Shown piece after piece: positions 60,951 through 64,000 of a stretch of 64,000 bases of DNA; within the stretch, counting starts at the first letter, position 1, and each line of letters opens with the position of its first letter. The stretch covers positions 54,484,372 to 54,548,371 of the forward strand of contig CM051518.1 in NCBI GenBank assembly GCA_028015205.1. The letters are read 5' to 3'. This DNA comes from Mytilisepta virgata. Its lineage: Eukaryota > Mollusca > Bivalvia > Mytilida > Mytilidae. Under the pieces are notes generated by a model. The model was not told where the DNA came from. It saw nothing but the letters and a program-made list of their open reading frames with translations, and made no database searches. A program made the position numbers and the translations under genes.

Positions 60951-61260
60951 TATTATTGCATGGCTGACTACGACGAAACACGTGACACTATAGTTTTAAC
61001 AGCGGCAAACAGAGGAATATCGTTAAAACCTGCGGAGAAGCATTTCAGACACACAGTTATTGTTCATAAATGATGAAACACCACATTCAACATAGCCTGA
61101 CATGCGCAGCAGGAGTACAGCGCCACTTCCTTTTCTATCGAGTCTAATGTACACTCTATCATTAGATTCGATTAACAAAACTAATAATACACGTCCATTA
61201 TACCGGATCGTCACAGTGCATTCAATCAGTTTCAATTAGAGGCACGACATTTTATAACTT
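60951..61260. other. CpG-containing patch with a short ORF, unidentified
   Basis: Composition becomes more balanced, with several CpGs. A plus-strand ORF of 37 codons at 60960-61073 begins MADYDETRDTIVLTAANRG, with natural-looking amino acid use, and stops at TGA. A minus-strand frame covers 61235-61023. This could be a first exon, a promoter region or a repeat, and I cannot decide which. Confidence 0.3.
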
Positions 61261-61424
61261 TGAGATTATCAGTATGCAATTAGTCTTTCTCGTCTGTAGT
61301 ACCCAACTGCCCTTCTACAAAAATTGAAAGATTCCGCAATAGTTATTGTTCTGTGTGGTAAACGTACTCTGCGTATATTGATATCATAATATATTTGCTC
61401 TTTAGCTTTTTTGGGATTGTTGTT

Positions 61425-61760
61425 TTGATTTTCAACATTTTTATCCTTGAGCACAACTGACGAGTCGTGAATCGACGAAATGAGCATCGAAATTGGTATC
61501 AAAGGATTTCATTTTTACCCATGAGTCTATGCCGCTGCCGGTGGACTCCAAGTCCCCGAAGTTACTCCCAGCTCAGTTTCTACTATTTCGATACTATCCC
61601 GAAACTGATGCTTCAAATTTACTATTACAACATTGTAAAATTTGTGAAAACTAAGGAGTATCTCTCTCATACATAGCTCTGTCCTTAGATGGATTCCGCT
61701 TTACCCCTTTTGGTAATTTTGGCATGAGAGATTAATCGACGAAATGTGCATATCATATGT
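61425..61760 (+). mobile_element. Copy of a widespread bivalve repeat
   Basis: The order of phrases is CGACGAAATGAGCATCG, AAATTGGTATCAAAGG, GAGTCTATGCCGCTGCCGGT then GGACTCCAAGTCCCCG, and AAAACTAAGGAGTATCTCTC. From memory this follows a very common bivalve repeat (CGACGAAATGCGCATCTGG, GGGTCGATGCC then GCTGGTGGA). The copy is diverged. A second ATCGACGAAATGTGCATATC at 61735-61754 suggests an adjacent partial copy. Confidence 0.7.
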
Positions 61761-63431
61761 ATCAAAATTTGTATCATTTTTTACCCGTTGAAAATACAAC
61801 CCAAATGTTCAACTTAGACCCCCCACCAAATGTCTTAATTTCAAATATTAAAAAGTTTTATTTCAAAAGTCTGAGATTTTCCCTAGCTTACCACTGTAGT
61901 TAACTCAATACAACTTGTTACACCGTAAAAAAATTTGTGAATGATGGTAATGTGCATACTTGATGCAGGGAATATCTTATTACCCACTTAACACCTTAAT
62001 AAATAAGACAGTGAAATACTTATTGGCTTCTTGAAGCACGCACATTTAGCTTCAAAAGATGCGCGAGAAAAACAAGCATATAATGATTTGTTAAGTACAA
62101 CACTATACCTGTCGAGAGCCACCTTGAAGCAGGTGATGGGTTTTGATATGTACACCTGCCAATCACGATATTCTATTACATTCAGTAAATCTTAACCCTC
62201 TAATTTCTATTATTACCTGTAACAAAGTCTTTCAATTGTGGTACTCTTAAAATGTTAAAATAACAAAATCTTTCTCTAGTTTTCACCATTCATGGCTGAT
62301 TTTAAAACATCAATTTTAATTTTGTGCGAAAGATGAACTACAACTTAATGTTAATATGCGTCACAATGAGATTCAATTAACGACAAAAATTGAAATATTC
62401 ATGTTCAGCACACGTGCTAAAGTACAGATGATGAATTTTCTATATTGGAATTTCTGCCGTACTGGATAGTCATGGCGCAGAAACATAAAACACACTTTAT
62501 TTTATTCTTACAGAAAGATCGCAACGCGTTAGTACGTACACGTACCTATTGCATTTCAGGAGAAACAAGTTGCTTTTTTGGACCCCTAGAGAGCAAAGAT
62601 TTGGTTTTTATGGGGTCAGAGAAAACCGTTTATAAATTTATTTATATTAAGGAGTCTAGATTTAACTGAATTCTGCAATTCGCAAATCCACTTCTATTTG
62701 ATTCAAGGTTATATTCAGTCATAGATATCTTTTTACCAAAAGTTTCGGCCGAACCTTTCTTAAACAAATTATATGATCTGGATTTTTTGATCAAAAGCCT
62801 TCCCTGATATCAAATGAATGTCCACTCCCAAATTCCTGTACTTTTGATTTTACTTTTGATTTTTTTACCACTTCTATTTCTTTTGGTGCTTGCAACTGAT
62901 ATCACTGACAGCTACATTTTAACCTATAAACTAGTATATAAACACTGTTGAACTCCAGAATGTACCAAATTTTACTGAAGATTTGCCAAAAGAATTTATT
63001 GTATAAATGTATAACGTATTTATAAAAATATTTTAACAGCAAATGATCTGAATTGTCGATTTAATTTGTTTCTTCTGACATTTCGCTAAAACTTAATTGA
63101 ATAATCTGTCATTCTTGTGTTGTAGGGGCTAAATGTAACCACACAAAATGCCTTTCAGGATAGAACTTATCTGGTGCGTGAATGCACGCTCGTGAATAAT
63201 TCTAGGAAAGTCGACAAATTTTACAACACTACACAGTAATTAATTCCAAACACTCTGAAAAAAAGAGTTTAATTTTACATTAGGGTTATACAGAATAGGC
63301 GATACTAAACTTTTTTGCTGAACACGGCTACAATTACTATGACAGTAATTATTTCAGAGATCAGCACAAGTGTCTTACTGGTACACAAAGTACGGGTGAC
63401 AGTTCTTACTATTGAAAAATCTACCTTTATA
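61761..63431. other. AT-rich noncoding DNA
   Basis: Apart from the end of the repeat above, I see no supported gene or structured element. The short frames, such as 62445-62669 on the plus strand, have no domain. Confidence 0.4.
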
Positions 63432-63497
63432 AGGGACAGTGAAAAAACTATGTAAATTAAGTTTTTTATCCTACATTGAACTTTTGATCTCGTCCCT
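63432..63497 (-). mobile_element. Short second copy of the MITE family
   Basis: AGGGACAGTGAAAAAACTAT leads into a segment that is the reverse complement of the first 60 or so bases of the MITE at 49647-49970, ending CATTGAACTTTTGATCTCGT then CCCT. It keeps one terminus intact, while the other is reduced to AGGGAC. It therefore looks like an internally deleted or solo-end derivative. Confidence 0.8.
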
Positions 63498-64000
63498 AAT
63501 ACACACAACATTACAGCGTAAAAGTATACAACTAAATAGATCTGCATAACAGGTCTTGTTGGTTCATGTAAGTAGATATTAATTACCATTTGTCTATCAA
63601 GACACGTAATAAGCTTAAAAATTAGACATCCGACACCATTATCTATGTTCAAAGCACCTCCCTTACTTTTATATTCACAAGAAATTGTGTTTTCCCTAGG
63701 CACGGATTAAGGTAAGATTTACACATCTCCTTAAACTGAACTTACTACAAAGTAACATAAACGAAGGAAACAAAACGAAGAAAATAAGAGACATATTGGA
63801 AATGCATTTAGAAGAGAACATTCATTCTCAGTTAGAATCGAGTAATGTTTAATAGATCTTATAGCGGCCTATTATGTTCCATACATGCAGATTCAAAACA
63901 TTGTCGCAGAATTTAATCACATTAAAGAGTTAACTTCTTCCCTTCGTATATTGTCCAACAACAAACGATATAATATAATACTCTGTACGTATTTTTTAGA
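63498..64000. other. AT-rich noncoding DNA to the window end
   Basis: Nothing recognisable. The 132-codon minus-strand frame at 63305-63703 crosses the MITE fragment and has no domain, so it is not called a gene. Confidence 0.4.

Overview
This window is eukaryotic and AT-rich. It most likely comes from a bivalve mollusc, probably a mussel-like species. Three things support that. The only recognisable host genes are two metazoan Zic (odd-paired family) transcription factors with intron-split zinc fingers. Three interspersed repeats (about 10728-10840, 20295-20600 and 61425-61760) match, from memory, repeats that are very common in mytilid and other bivalve sequence. The retroelement remnants are also of kinds I associate with bivalve genomes. 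I could not run a search, so the organism call is an inference.

The core of the window is a tandem, head-to-tail pair of Zic genes, both on the minus strand. Zic copy A has coding exons 9239-8357 and 5498-4945 (478 aa, intron 2.86 kb). Zic copy B has coding exons 35581-34711 and 29225-28696 (466 aa, intron 5.49 kb). In both, the single coding intron splits the glycine codon of the TGEKPF linker between zinc fingers 3 and 4, in the same phase. Both proteins carry a ZOC-like motif, a ZF-NC motif, five C2H2 fingers (the first two of CWCH2 type), an NDW(F/Y)V motif and an identical style of C-terminus (PIxQYS). They would act in the nucleus as DNA-binding developmental regulators. About 19.5 kb of noncoding DNA separates them.

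The layout runs as follows. At 1-4900 there is noncoding DNA with a perfect 90-bp palindrome beside a G-rich tandem duplication. Zic A occupies 4945-9239 with a possible promoter up to about 9560. The 9.6-28.7 kb interval between the genes holds a foldback-type repeat, three repeat copies, homopolymer runs and a CpG-containing island-like patch. Zic B spans 28696-35581 and carries a LINE 3' fragment in its intron, followed by a CCAAT/GC-box promoter candidate at 35.6-36.05 kb. The 36-48 kb region upstream of Zic B has a GLI/ZIC-type site, homeodomain-like sites, G-rich tracts and simple repeats.

From 48 kb onward the window is dominated by mobile-element debris. There is a 5'-truncated Penelope-like reverse transcriptase ORF, a 324-bp MITE with a second short copy 13.5 kb away, a TIR-bounded element next to a 240-bp direct repeat, a degenerate minisatellite interrupted by another RT C-terminal fragment, and a LINE 3' end. 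I found no RNA gene, CRISPR array or operon. I see no new enzymatic or defence system. The most notable points are the Zic tandem pair with its shared C-terminal extension and candidate self-regulatory sites, and the repeat architecture.
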